DNA from: an uncultured Lachnospiraceae bacterium
GTDB lineage: Bacteria; Bacillota; Clostridia; Lachnospirales; Lachnospiraceae
NCBI GenBank assembly: GCA_910577105.1
Contig: CAJTMB010000016.1
Coordinates: 3,318-67,317, forward strand
DNA length: 64,000 nt
Reading direction: 5' to 3'
Shown here: in pieces, positions 1 through 8,284 of the stretch
How positions within the stretch are numbered: position 1 is the first letter of the stretch
Layout of the letters: the number at the start of each line of letters is the position of its first letter
Translations under genes and position numbers: made by a program
Notes under the pieces: model-generated
The model's database searches: none
What the model was told of the DNA's origin: nothing
What the model saw: only the letters and a program-made list of their open reading frames with translations

Positions 1-80
1 TCATTTTCTTCGGGAGATGCCCGAAAGGCGACGGTCTTGTTCCTCCAACGGTTGCAGTTGTCTAAATTCTTTGCCGACAT
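1..80 (-). CDS. N-terminus of a mobilization-type accessory protein (cut by window edge)
   Basis: An ATG at 80-78 opens a frame that runs off the left edge and starts MSAKNLDNCNRWRNK, followed by TVAFRASPEENE. From memory this resembles the start of small MobC-like or relaxosome-accessory proteins found in Firmicute integrative elements, but only 26 residues are visible. The start lies 1 nt after the integrase stop codon (84-82), so the gene is probably translationally coupled to the integrase. It shows that the element continues to the left of the window. The family assignment is an inference. Confidence 0.5.
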   Translation of the reverse strand, partial: MSAKNLDNCNRWRNKTVAFRASPEEN

Positions 81-81
81 A

Positions 82-1161
82 TCAAAAACCCCCTTTCCCT
101 AAATCGTCCAGCCTGTCTGCCATTTCCGTCTGCTTTGACGGAAACAGGTGAGCATATCTATAAGTGATTTCTATGCTCTCATGCCCTACACGGTCAGCAA
201 TCGCCACCGCCGAGAAACCCATGTCAATCAATAAACTGATGTGGCTATGGCGCAAATCGTGAATCCGTATGCGTTTCACCCCTGCGGCTTTTGCGCCCCT
301 GTCCATTTCGTGGTGGAGGTAACTCTTTGTCACCGTGAAAATGCGGTCTTTCTTTTTTAACCCATAAAGCATACTGATATACTCCTGCATTTCCTCACAG
401 AGGAAGTTCGGCATTTTGATTGTGCGGTTGCTCTTTTTTGTTTTCGGAGAGGTAATCACGTCCTCCCCATGCAGGCGTTGGTAAGATTTGTTAATCGTGA
501 CCGTTTCCTTATCAAAATTGAAATCAGCGGCGGTTAAAGCTAATAATTCTCCCTCTCGGATTCCGCACCAGTAAAGCATCTGGAACGCATAATAGGAAAC
601 TGGCTTGTCCATCATTTCATTCGCAAACCTCTTATATTCCTCTTTTGTCCAGAACAGCATTTCCTTGTGTTCCTCGCTCCCCATGTTCCCCGCCTTTGCC
701 GCAGGATTGGAGCGGAGGTCATAATACCGTACTGCATGGTTGAAGATAGCGGAAAGCTGGTTATGGACGGTTTTCAGATACGTCTGCGAATAGGGATTAC
801 GTTTTTCATCGCGGTAGGCAAGCAGCTCATTCTGCCATGCGATGATTTCTTTTGTGCCAATTTCGCTAATCTTCATCTTCCCAAAATACGGAATAATCTT
901 CGTCCGAATGATATGCTCCTTTGTCAGCCAAGTGTTCTCTTTCAGTCGGTTCTTTACATCATTCGCATAAAGTTCCGTAAATGCTTCAAAGTCCATGTCA
1001 AGGTCAGCAGAATTTTGCAACTGGAATTTCCGTTCCCATTCCTGCGCTTCCCTCTTTGTGGCAAATCCACGCTTACATTTCTGTTTCCGTTCCCCTTTCC
1101 AGTTCACATACCGAGCCATCACATACCATGTGCCGTTGCCCTCATTCTTAAATACTGGCAT
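82..1161 (-). CDS. int: Tyrosine recombinase (phage/ICE-type integrase)
   Basis: This 359-aa site-specific recombinase would integrate and excise the element by cutting att sites. An arm-type DNA-binding region (about 1-50) is followed by a SAM-like core-binding domain (about 55-145) and the catalytic domain. The catalytic set is visible: R202 in GIREGE, H301 and R304 in HDLRHSH, H327 in GHES, and the nucleophile Y336 in RYAHLF. Length and organisation fit Tn916-like and phage integrases. The ATG directly abuts the stop codon of the upstream excisionase-like gene, and that gene's 3' end carries a GGAGATGGAG ribosome site. The downstream mobilization-type gene starts 1 nt after the stop, so the three genes form one leftward operon. 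The frame is intact and the enzyme is probably active. Confidence 0.93.
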   Translation of the reverse strand: MPVFKNEGNGTWYVMARYVNWKGERKQKCKRGFATKREAQEWERKFQLQNSADLDMDFEAFTELYANDVKNRLKENTWLTKEHIIRTKIIPYFGKMKISEIGTKEIIAWQNELLAYRDEKRNPYSQTYLKTVHNQLSAIFNHAVRYYDLRSNPAAKAGNMGSEEHKEMLFWTKEEYKRFANEMMDKPVSYYAFQMLYWCGIREGELLALTAADFNFDKETVTINKSYQRLHGEDVITSPKTKKSNRTIKMPNFLCEEMQEYISMLYGLKKKDRIFTVTKSYLHHEMDRGAKAAGVKRIRIHDLRHSHISLLIDMGFSAVAIADRVGHESIEITYRYAHLFPSKQTEMADRLDDLGKGGF

Positions 1162-1362
1162 TTACTCCATCTCCTTTCCCTGTTTTTCTCCTGCCCCGTA
1201 AAACCTTTCTTGGAAATACTGGCGGTTGACTCTCCCTGCAATCGTGATAAACCCCTGCTCCTTCAGCTCGTCATTCAGTTTCTTGATGAGCTTGTAGGCG
1301 TAAGGCTTTGACACAGAAAGTTCCTGCGCCACCTCGTCCACACGGATAAATTTGTTGTCCAT
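1162..1362 (-). CDS. Excisionase-like helix-turn-helix protein
   Basis: A 66-aa protein with an HTH of the excisionase/MerR-like type: FIRVDEVAQELSVSKPYAYK forms the first helices, and the rest is basic. Such proteins bend DNA at att sites and steer the integrase toward excision. It lies immediately upstream of the integrase with no gap, the usual xis-int order in Tn916-like and phage-derived elements. An AGGAGAGG ribosome site precedes the ATG. Its promoter must lie in the divergent region 1363-1536, which holds AAGC/GCTT dyads likely bound by the neighbouring XRE regulator. Function is inferred from size, fold and position. Confidence 0.75.
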   Translation of the reverse strand: MDNKFIRVDEVAQELSVSKPYAYKLIKKLNDELKEQGFITIAGRVNRQYFQERFYGAGEKQGKEME

Positions 1363-1380
1363 ATAACCTCTCCTTTCTTG

Positions 1381-1503
1381 TTAAGCGTTTTTGCTTAATT
1401 CATAATACTAAACATTTTTGCTACTGTCAATAGGTTTGTAAGAAAATATTAAACTTTTTTGTTTTGCTTATGCTTGACTTTCTCTAAGCATATATGCTAT
1501 ACT
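1381..1503 (+). promoter_or_regulatory. Divergent control region: XRE promoter and AAGC dyads
   Basis: A sigma-A-type promoter faces the XRE gene: -35 TTGACT at 1474-1479, 18-bp spacer, -10 TATACT at 1498-1503. Two dyads are visible, TTAAGC/GCTTAA at 1381-1398 and ATGCTT/AAGCAT at 1472-1491, the second surrounding the -35 box. Shared half-sites on both sides of a divergent region suggest operators through which the XRE protein controls itself and the xis-int operon. Binding is inferred. Confidence 0.55.
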
Positions 1504-1536
1504 CCTTGAAAACATAAGCACAAGGAGTGAAACATT

Positions 1537-2064
1537 ATGGCGATTGGTGAAAGAATACATTTTTTCCGCATCATGCGGGGCATGACACAGAAATACCTTG
1601 GTATGCTTGTCGGATTTCCCGAACGGAGCGCAGACGTGCGGCTGGCACAGTACGAAACTGGCTCACGCAAGCCAAAGGCAGACTTGACGGCTGCACTGGC
1701 GCAGGCTCTCGATGTTGCGCCGCAGGCTCTGAACATACCCGACATTGACAGTTACATCGGGCTTATGCACACCTTGTTTGCCCTTGAAGATATTTACGGT
1801 CTTACCGTCAGCGAAACAGACGGTGAAGTCTGCTTAAAAGTCAACAAAGACAAAAGCAAAGATACCGCCGAACTGCTGAAAATGCTCTGCGCTTGGCAGG
1901 AACAGGCTGCAAAGCTCTCTGCAGAGGAAATCAGCAAGGAAGATTACGACCAGTGGCGGTACAATTACCCGAAGTTTGACACCACGCAGCATTGGGTGAA
2001 AGTCCCCTCTAAAGAATTGGGCGATGCCTTAGTTGAAGCGGTCAAAGACAAGCTGCCAGAATAA
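1537..2064 (+). CDS. XRE-family transcriptional regulator of the integrative element
   Basis: A 175-aa protein with an N-terminal Cro/CI-type HTH (about 5-60, including RLAQYETGSRKPKADL) and a C-terminal region of about 110 residues of unknown function. It is transcribed away from xis-int from a promoter at 1474-1503, with an AAGGAG ribosome site before the ATG. The dyads in the shared intergenic region suggest it represses or times excision genes, as CI-like or ImmR-like regulators do in mobile elements. What signal it responds to cannot be read from the sequence. Confidence 0.85.
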   Translation: MAIGERIHFFRIMRGMTQKYLGMLVGFPERSADVRLAQYETGSRKPKADLTAALAQALDVAPQALNIPDIDSYIGLMHTLFALEDIYGLTVSETDGEVCLKVNKDKSKDTAELLKMLCAWQEQAAKLSAEEISKEDYDQWRYNYPKFDTTQHWVKVPSKELGDALVEAVKDKLPE

Positions 2065-2092
2065 CAAAGCCAGATTGGAAGGTGTAAATAAC

Positions 2093-2545
2093 GTGATTAT
2101 CAGAGAATACCACCCCTCGGACTGTAAATACTTAGCGGAGCTGTTTTATCAGACTGTCCATTCCATAAATGTCAAAGACTATACAGACGAACAGTTAAAT
2201 GTCTGGGCAACTGGCAATGTAAACATAAATGAATGGAATCAATCCTTATCCGAACATTTCTCGCTTGTTGCCATAAAAGGCGGCATTATAGCAGGGTTTG
2301 GCGATATTGACAAAACAGGCTACCTTGACAGACTTTATGTCCACAAAGACTGTCAAAGCCAAGGGATTGCCACCTCTATCTGCGATAAACTGGAACATGC
2401 TTTTGAGGTAAGCAAAATAACCACACATGCTTCCATCACTGCAAAGCCGTTCTTTCTTCACAGGGGATATAACACAATTAAGGAACAACAGGTAATCAGG
2501 TCAAATATCCCCTTGACGAATTACATTATGGAAAAAATACTTTAA
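2093..2545 (+). CDS. GNAT-family N-acetyltransferase (cargo gene)
   Basis: GCN5-related acetyltransferase of about 150 aa. The acetyl-CoA binding core is recognisable: LDRLYVHKDCQSQGIATSIC (beta4 and the Q/R-x-x-G-x-G/A pyrophosphate loop), followed by a C-terminal beta-strand region with FFLHRGY. I prefer the GTG start at 2093 because GGAAGG lies just upstream and the protein then begins with the usual GNAT first strand (VIIREYHPSDC). A longer frame from 2033 would overlap the XRE gene by 32 nt. The substrate is unknown. It follows the XRE gene on the same strand and ends at a strong terminator, so it is likely cargo of the element. Confidence 0.8.
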   Translation: MIIREYHPSDCKYLAELFYQTVHSINVKDYTDEQLNVWATGNVNINEWNQSLSEHFSLVAIKGGIIAGFGDIDKTGYLDRLYVHKDCQSQGIATSICDKLEHAFEVSKITTHASITAKPFFLHRGYNTIKEQQVIRSNIPLTNYIMEKIL

Positions 2546-2580
2546 CCATCACCCCCATTCATCAATTAAAAAGCACGACA

Positions 2581-2626
2581 AAAACGCCCTTAGCCATGAG
2601 TTCCTACCCACAGCTAAGGGCGTTTT
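2581..2626. terminator. Bidirectional intrinsic terminator at the element's end
   Basis: A perfect 14-bp stem (AAAACGCCCTTAGC at 2581-2594 with its complement at 2613-2626) encloses an 18-nt loop. A- and T-rich flanks on both sides allow termination in either direction. It closes the XRE-acetyltransferase unit. Confidence 0.8.
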
Positions 2627-2637
2627 AATATGGATTC

Positions 2638-2770
2638 GTTCAGAGCCAAGCGGAGTTTGGACAATATATGCGATGAATGTTTACATTCAAGAGCATATAT
2701 TGGCAAAACGCCATTTGGCGGATACGCCACAACTCGGAAATATGTAATATTTCCGAGTATGGCTCTGAAC
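2638..2770. repeat. 133-bp multi-hairpin (cloverleaf-like) element
   Basis: Outer arms GTTCAGAGCCA (2638-2648) and its exact complement (2760-2770) enclose nested hairpins: CAATATATGC/GCATATATTG (2662-2702) with an inner GAATG/CATTC, a short CGCC/GGCG stem (2709-2720), and a perfect 12-bp stem with a 3-nt loop (2732-2758). No coding frame of note runs through it. It could be a replication or transfer structure of the integrative element, a MITE, or a structured RNA. The rest of the gap (2771-2921) holds no gene I can support; it lies between this structure and the guaA stop codon, where the attachment site of the element is expected. Confidence 0.6.
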
Positions 2771-2921
2771 ATTAGCCAGCCACTTCTCAATCATTCCCCA
2801 CCAACAAACCACTTGACAGTAAGAATAATCGCACTCAAACGACTGTTATCAATTTGTTATCAAAAGACCTTTCCAAAGTCCGCAAACCCGCATAAACGCT
2901 GGATTCACTAAGCATTTTTGT

Positions 2922-4466
2922 TTATTCAAACTCAATCGTCCCAGGTGGCTTGCTCGTCAAATCATAAAATACCCGATTCACTCCCCGCACTTCATTTATA
3001 ATACGACTCATAACTGTTTGGAGCACTGCAAACGGAATTTCAGCGCTCTCGGCTGTCATAAAGTCGATAGTGTTCACAGCGCGAAGCGCTACTGCATAAT
3101 CATAGGTTCTCTCATCACCCATAACACCTACGGAGCGCATGTTGGTTAAGGCTGCAAAATATTGACCAATCGTTCTGTCAAGTCCTGCCTTTGCGATTTC
3201 CTCACGATAAATTGCATCTGCATCTTGAACAATCCGTACTTTTTCTGCTGTAACCTCACCGATGATACGTATGCCAAGACCCGGTCCGGGAAAAGGCTGC
3301 CTAAATACCAGCTTTTCCGGAATGCCAAGTTCCAATCCTGCCTTTCTCACTTCATCTTTAAATAAATCTCGTAATGGCTCAATGATTTCTTTGAAATCAA
3401 CGCAGTCCGGCAGACCCCCTACATTATGATGGGATTTTATCACGGCGGATTCTCCGCCGAGACCGCTCTCTACTACATCAGGATAGATGGTGCCTTGTAC
3501 CAGAAAGTCCACTGCTCCAATCTTCTTCGCTTCCTCTTCAAAGACACGAATAAATTCTTCCCCAATAATCTTACGTTTCTTTTCAGGCTCTGTTACGCCT
3601 GCCAGCTTGCCATAAAAACGTTCCTGGGCATTGACGCGGACAAAATGCAACTCATAAGAACCGTTGGGACCAAACACTTCCTCCACCTCATCCCCTTCGT
3701 TCTTGCGCAGAAGGCCATGATCGACAAACACACAGGTGAGTTGGTCTCCGATTGCCTTTGCCAGCATGACTGCTGCCACAGAAGAATCCACACCGCCGGA
3801 AAGTGCACACAGCACTTTGCCATTGCCTACCTTGGCACGAATCTCCTGAATAGCATTCTGTACAAAGGAATCCATCCTCCAGCTTCCTGCGCAGCCGCAG
3901 ATACCCCGCACATAATTATAGAGTATCTTCGTACCCTCCTGAGTATGCAGAACCTCCGGATGAAACTGGATAGCAAACAGCTTTTTCTCCCTATTCTCAG
4001 CCGCCGCCACCGGGCAATCTGCCGAATGGGCAACAATGGCAAATCCCGGCGCTGTTTTAGAAATATAGTCAAAATGGCTCATCCAGCAAATAGTAGTGGA
4101 CGCTACGTCTGTAAACAAAGGAGAAGCCTTGTCTACAAAAACTCTCGTCTTCCCATACTCTCTAACCGGTGCCTTTTCCACCTTGCCACCTAATACATGC
4201 ATCATCAGTTGAGCGCCGTAACACAGCCCAAGCACCGGAATTCCCAGTTCAAACAATTCCTTCGTGTATGTGGGAGCATTGTCCTCATAGCAGCTGTTAG
4301 GCCCTCCGGTCAAAATGATACCTTGCGGATTCATTGCTTTAATCTGCTCGATGTCTGTCTTGTAGGAATATATCTCACAATAAACATTGCATTCTCTGAC
4401 ACGTCTTGCAACCAACTGGTTGTACTGACCGCCAAAATCAATGACGATGACTTTTTCTTGATTCAT
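2922..4466 (-). CDS. guaA: GMP synthase (glutamine-hydrolysing)
   Basis: Makes GMP from XMP, ATP and glutamine in purine synthesis. The N-terminal class I amidotransferase domain (about 1-190) has nucleophile C82 in GLCYGAQL and H169/E171 in FHPEV. The ATP-pyrophosphatase domain follows, with the PP-loop SGGVDSS at 223-229 and the C-terminal dimerisation domain ending PPGTIEFE. At 514 aa it is full length. A sigma-A promoter (-35 TTGTAA at 4523-4528, -10 TATAAT at 4500-4505) and a GGAGG ribosome site precede it; no purine riboswitch is visible in the 96-nt leader region. The 3' end of guaA is a well-known integration site for genomic islands, and an integrase lies 1.8 kb away on that side. 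Confidence 0.97.
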   Translation of the reverse strand: MNQEKVIVIDFGGQYNQLVARRVRECNVYCEIYSYKTDIEQIKAMNPQGIILTGGPNSCYEDNAPTYTKELFELGIPVLGLCYGAQLMMHVLGGKVEKAPVREYGKTRVFVDKASPLFTDVASTTICWMSHFDYISKTAPGFAIVAHSADCPVAAAENREKKLFAIQFHPEVLHTQEGTKILYNYVRGICGCAGSWRMDSFVQNAIQEIRAKVGNGKVLCALSGGVDSSVAAVMLAKAIGDQLTCVFVDHGLLRKNEGDEVEEVFGPNGSYELHFVRVNAQERFYGKLAGVTEPEKKRKIIGEEFIRVFEEEAKKIGAVDFLVQGTIYPDVVESGLGGESAVIKSHHNVGGLPDCVDFKEIIEPLRDLFKDEVRKAGLELGIPEKLVFRQPFPGPGLGIRIIGEVTAEKVRIVQDADAIYREEIAKAGLDRTIGQYFAALTNMRSVGVMGDERTYDYAVALRAVNTIDFMTAESAEIPFAVLQTVMSRIINEVRGVNRVFYDLTSKPPGTIEFE

Positions 4467-4499
4467 TAATCCTTTCCTCCAGATGTTTTCACTTTTTCC

Positions 4500-4528
4500 A
4501 TTATAAAATAGGCTAAAAGGATTTACAA
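4500..4528 (-). promoter_or_regulatory. guaA promoter
   Basis: -35 TTGTAA (4523-4528), 17-bp spacer, -10 TATAAT (4500-4505), reading leftward into guaA. The spacing is optimal and the -10 box is perfect. Confidence 0.7.
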
Positions 4529-4562
4529 GGCGTTTTTCCTTCTTTTTCCCACAAAATCCTAC

Positions 4563-5396
4563 TCATGCTCTTATATTTCCGCTGTTAATACCCAGACCAC
4601 TGTTTTCCAGCGGCAGCCATTGCATTCCTTTTTTGATGTAAGTATCCCAAAAGTCCCACTCATGATTTCCGGGACCTACCTCAAAGGTCACATCCACTCC
4701 CTGCTCCTTAAGAAACTTTGCAAAATCTTCATTTACGCCAAGCAATGCATCCGCATCTCCACAGGCCATGTAAACAGCTGGCAGGTCGTTTCCTTCTGCC
4801 TTCAGCTTTTGCACCAGGTATTTGGGATTCTTATCACTTTCCAGCATCTTGTCCAAATCTCCAAAAAGTGCCTCCGCATAATCTCTTCGTTCCATAAATA
4901 TTGGAGAATCATTCGTTCTTTCCCGAAAACCTTCCACCACCAGTGCGGAGGAAAGTGCCACTATTGCCCCAAAGGTATCATGATACTTAAAGCCGTTCCG
5001 TATGGCACCGTACCCACCCATGGAAAGACCTCCTATATAGGTATCTTCCCTCTCATGAGACAGCGGGAACATTTTCCGGGTCAGTTCTACCAGTTCTTTG
5101 CCGATAAATTCCCCATAATAATTCTGGGTTACCGGCTGGTCAATATAAAAGGCGTTATCACCGGAGGGCATAACCACTACCAAATTGTACTCCTCCGCAA
5201 ATCGCTGGATACGGGTTCCGTTTACCCAGTCAGTATAATTTCCAAAAATGCCATGCAGCAGATACAGCGTCTTGTAGGGCTTGTCCTCCCGTACCGGCAT
5301 TCCCGGGAATGTCAACTTATCCACCGGCAATATCACATTGACAGGTACCATTCGCATTAATGTTTTAGATAACAGATTCATTTGGATAAAAGCCAT
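4563..5396 (-). CDS. Esterase, S-formylglutathione hydrolase / tributyrin esterase-like
   Basis: A 277-aa alpha/beta hydrolase of the Esterase D (PF00756) family. Nucleophile S125 sits in GLSMGG, a likely acid is D214 or D216 in ACGDADALL, and H245 in PGNHEWDFW completes the triad. An oxyanion-hole region YLLHGIFGN is at 45-53. There is no signal peptide, so it is probably cytoplasmic. Relatives cleave short-chain acyl esters or acetylated sugars; the true substrate is unknown. It is a single gene with its own promoter, and it borders the far (old) end of the CRISPR array. Confidence 0.88.
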   Translation of the reverse strand: MAFIQMNLLSKTLMRMVPVNVILPVDKLTFPGMPVREDKPYKTLYLLHGIFGNYTDWVNGTRIQRFAEEYNLVVVMPSGDNAFYIDQPVTQNYYGEFIGKELVELTRKMFPLSHEREDTYIGGLSMGGYGAIRNGFKYHDTFGAIVALSSALVVEGFRERTNDSPIFMERRDYAEALFGDLDKMLESDKNPKYLVQKLKAEGNDLPAVYMACGDADALLGVNEDFAKFLKEQGVDVTFEVGPGNHEWDFWDTYIKKGMQWLPLENSGLGINSGNIRA

Positions 5397-5435
5397 GTGA
5401 GTCCCTCCTGTATAATAGTATGAAAACTATTTTAT

Positions 5436-5464
5436 ATTATAGAGTACTTTAAAAAAATAAACAA
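5436..5464 (-). promoter_or_regulatory. Esterase promoter
   Basis: -35 TTGTTT (5459-5464), 17-bp spacer, -10 TATAAT (5436-5441), directed leftward to the esterase gene. Confidence 0.65.
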
Positions 5465-5532
5465 TGCATGTCTACAAATATGTAATACAATGTGATAAAT
5501 TATGGTACAATAATAATCTTTTCAGTTAAGCA

Positions 5533-5565
5533 TTTTCTACTCACACACCTCTTACGAGGTGTGAC
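5533..5565 (-). repeat. Orphan terminal CRISPR repeat
   Basis: A 33-nt copy of the array repeat matching it at 31 of 33 positions; differences are the first base and one loop base (CTTACGAG instead of CTTGCGAG). It lies 2.7 kb from the main array. The intervening DNA is an IS66 element, so this is the outermost, oldest repeat of the same array, cut off by the insertion. Confidence 0.92.
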
Positions 5566-5597
5566 TTGTACGAACTAATCGAAAAAGCTGACATTTT

Positions 5598-7210
5598 GTA
5601 CGCGCAAAGTATTTCTACGTTTATTAATCGCTTTTGCTGGTTGCAAGCATTTTTCTCTACATGGATTCAAAACAAAATGCTTGGACAGTGTCATTCCAAG
5701 TACAAGTTTTGCAGGTTCTTCATCTGTCATAGCAGTTCTTGGAATTCGTTCCAGTAGATAGTACAAATATCTGTAAATGTTTAGGTTGTGTGCTTTGTCC
5801 ATCTCGGCCATTGTATATATCATGGAACTGGCATCTGGACCTTTGGGCGTATCGCTGAACAAACAATTTTGACGCCCCACTGTAAAGGGATGAATTGCAT
5901 TTTTCTGAAATTGTTTAAAAAACTGCACCGCCCATCTTCCAGATAAGTCATAAATTCATCTTTGTGGTTTTGGGCATAGTTCACCGCTTTCTCGAAACGG
6001 GTTCCTTTCTTTGGAACCTGCTATGAAATCCATTTCCGGAAGGCATCCAGTGTTGGCTTCTCTTTTTCAAGCCGGTATGCATGTCGTTGCTCAAGAATGT
6101 GGTTCTTTACTGCTGAATATCTCTCATATTCGAACAACCGGTTGATATATTGAACTATCTGTGCAACAGTATTGCTGTAATCCAGTTCTTTTCCCTTCGG
6201 GACAGCTTCTACAAAGTATCTGCACAGATGTGTAAAACAGCAGCACCTCCCAATGCCGGGCAGATTGTTATAATCCTGATAGCAGTCGGTTTCCAGATAG
6301 TCCTATAAACCATTTAGAAATTCCACTGCATGAAACTTTTCCCGGGTTTCGGTATACTTATAGAGCACGATAACTGGAAGACCGTCTTCACCGAAGTAGA
6401 ACAGCCACATTAAGGAATCTGTTTATGACTTTCGTTCTTCTTCATGTAATATTTGGATTCCAGTCTCATAAGCCATCAAGAACTTTTGTTTTAACAGTTG
6501 CCGGTGTAGATAATTATAAAACGGTGCAAAATACTGTGATGCACAATAAATAATCCAGTTAGCGAGAGTTGCCCTGTTAAGCAGCACCCCCCATTTGTTT
6601 CCAGTCCTGTTCCTGACGACACAGAAGCATGGAATTCACATATTTTTGGTACATGGTTCAGCCAACCACAGAAGCAGTTGCATAACTATGTGGTATCAGC
6701 GTTTCCGGCATGCGGGATTTCATAAACTGAACGCTTTGGTCATAGCCGGTGCCTCGCAGCAGACAGGACACTTTGCTGTTTCTACATAAAAATTTACAAC
6801 CTCACCCTTTGCAGGAATAAAACAGAATTCCCTTCTTACGATTTCCCAGCCAAGTACTTTCATCTTAGTACCACAATCAGCACAATACTTCTGTTTTCGG
6901 AAAATGGTATGATTTCATCCCGAAATGGAGCACCTTAAAGATATCTGACTGTTTGCTTTTGCCCTTCTCGTGTGTCCTTTCATAGGAACAGACTCAGCAA
7001 TCCCTAATTCATCGGCGAATATGATTTTCTGCTTGGCTTTATCCAAAGACTGTACTGTCCTTTCAGATTTTTAGTTTTCTCACTGGAAGTGCTAAACAGT
7101 TTATTGGAAAGATAATCAATCTTATCTGTCATGATACGCATTTGTTTCTGATTGGATGCAATGGTTTCTTTCAAGGAAAGAATGATTTCATTCTGGCTCT
7201 TCACCGTCAT
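5598..7210 (-). pseudogene. IS66 transposase TnpC, broken
   Basis: Fragments of one transposase in several frames. 7210-7004 encodes the N-terminal coiled coil (KIDYLSNKLFSTSSEKTK). Around 6840-6900 the reverse strand encodes the CADCG zinc-finger-like stretch and MKVLGWEI. 5928-5598 encodes the C-terminal signature NAIHPFTVGRQNCLFSDTPK and YTMAEMDKAHNLN. Frameshifts and stops separate the pieces, so no active enzyme is made. The last open frame reads through the left terminus and stops at 5575, outside the element. Confidence 0.9.
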
Positions 7211-7387
7211 TTTCAGGTGGCTGATTATATCCTTATACTTAATGAGTTGGACATCTTTTTCAGTCTTTGCTATCTGTTTTCCGTTCCTCTCCAGATACCC
7301 TTTTTTTAACCCAAAAGGTGCCTGAAGAGAACCATATACGCTGTATTTTCAAAATTTGGGGAAACTTACGGAGAAGTTCTCCAGACA

Positions 7388-7743
7388 AAATATCCATGCG
7401 GTTTTATACAGAAATTTTATCCACATTTTCCGGCACTTTGAAGGTCTTTGGCTACTCAATTTCCAGACCGGACATGAGTCAGTCAAACTACCATTAGGTA
7501 AGCGACATTACCTCAACGGAATTCCTTGTCCAGCGAAAACGTCCCTTAGCTTCCATCCTCTTTCCAAAGCAAGGCCTTCAGCCGATAACAGCATTTACCA
7601 CAAAACAGATACAGTGCCCGCTGTCTTGAATTTATATGGAGTCGGTCTCGTACAATGGCGCAAAGTCCATCGATTGATTGCCTCATATCTGTATATCCAC
7701 AAACGATGTGAATTTCATCTGTTACAAAAATATCGCCTAACAT
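7388..7743 (-). pseudogene. IS66 Orf2/TnpB, broken
   Basis: 7743-7546 encodes the typical N-terminus of the IS66 accessory protein TnpB: IHIVCGYTDMRQSIDGLCAI and LYLFCGK. The frame then breaks and the C-terminal part (down to about 7388) is out of frame. It lies between tnpA and tnpC as in intact IS66 elements. The left limit is approximate. Confidence 0.8.
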
Positions 7744-8130
7744 GATAACTCCTTAAGTATATTAAGGGTTTGTCTAAACAGAACAGAATTCGTCCTGCTG
7801 GGAATCTGAAGAACTACACCGAAAATGGAAAGCTCCATCATGCCATTCTGTACTGGCTGATTAATTTCGTCCTGAACAAAAGAAATCATGGTTCCGTTTG
7901 TGCTGGACGCGGAAAGTTCAATATTACAATTTCCTGCCTGTGAGGAGAATGTCCGCTCAAGGCATCCGGAATTTCTGTACACCCTTTTGCCGAAGATGCC
8001 TCACCCAGTTGTAAAAGATTCCTGGCTTTATATCATTCTGCAGGCACCATTCATGGTCAGTGAAACCGCTGGCACGGCACTCCATTATTAGGTAGAATTG
8101 TTCATCTGCGGGATACGGTATGCTCTCATA
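7737..8130 (-). pseudogene. IS66 Orf1/TnpA, broken
   Basis: An N-terminal part around 8085-7960 encodes ECRASGFTDHEWCLQND followed by FYNWVRHLRQKG, the HTH of IS66 TnpA. The C-terminal part is in another frame (7982-7737) and contains LSIFGVVLQIP and the family's terminal LKELSC. A frameshift near 7970-7985 separates them. The right limit is approximate. Confidence 0.75.
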
Positions 8131-8284
8131 ATCCAGCCTCCAAAAGCAGAGTAAAATGCCTGCGCTTTGCTAGCGCCGGCAATCCGAAATGGAGTAAAAA
8201 GCGCTTGCATTTCTTATCAGTATTATGAGGCTAGATTCCTATGTTGTCACTACGCTGGAATATTTTACGCTTACGACTCTTGTT

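Larger units (their letters stand above)
5598..8274 (-). mobile_element. Decayed IS66-family insertion sequence inside the CRISPR array
   Basis: A 2677-bp element, the usual IS66 length. Its ends begin with the family's GTA-GCG termini: the left end starts GTACGCGCAAAG at 5598, the right end (read inward) GTAAGCGTAAAA from 8274; 14 of the first 18 bases match. The possible 8-bp target duplication is gacatttt (5590-5597) and gactcttg (8275-8282), 5 of 8 identical, consistent with age. Degraded tnpA, tnpB and tnpC reading frames are present in the normal order, all on the minus strand. Removing the element plus one duplication leaves a 34-nt spacer between two repeats. It is not expected to move by itself. 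Confidence 0.9.

Noticed and set aside
3426..4193. A 255-codon frame opposite guaA
   Set aside because: Antisense shadow of a conserved gene; no ribosome site or recognisable domain.
4467..4562. Purine riboswitch in front of guaA
   Set aside because: The leader is short, and no three-way junction pattern is visible; only a promoter and ribosome site are seen.
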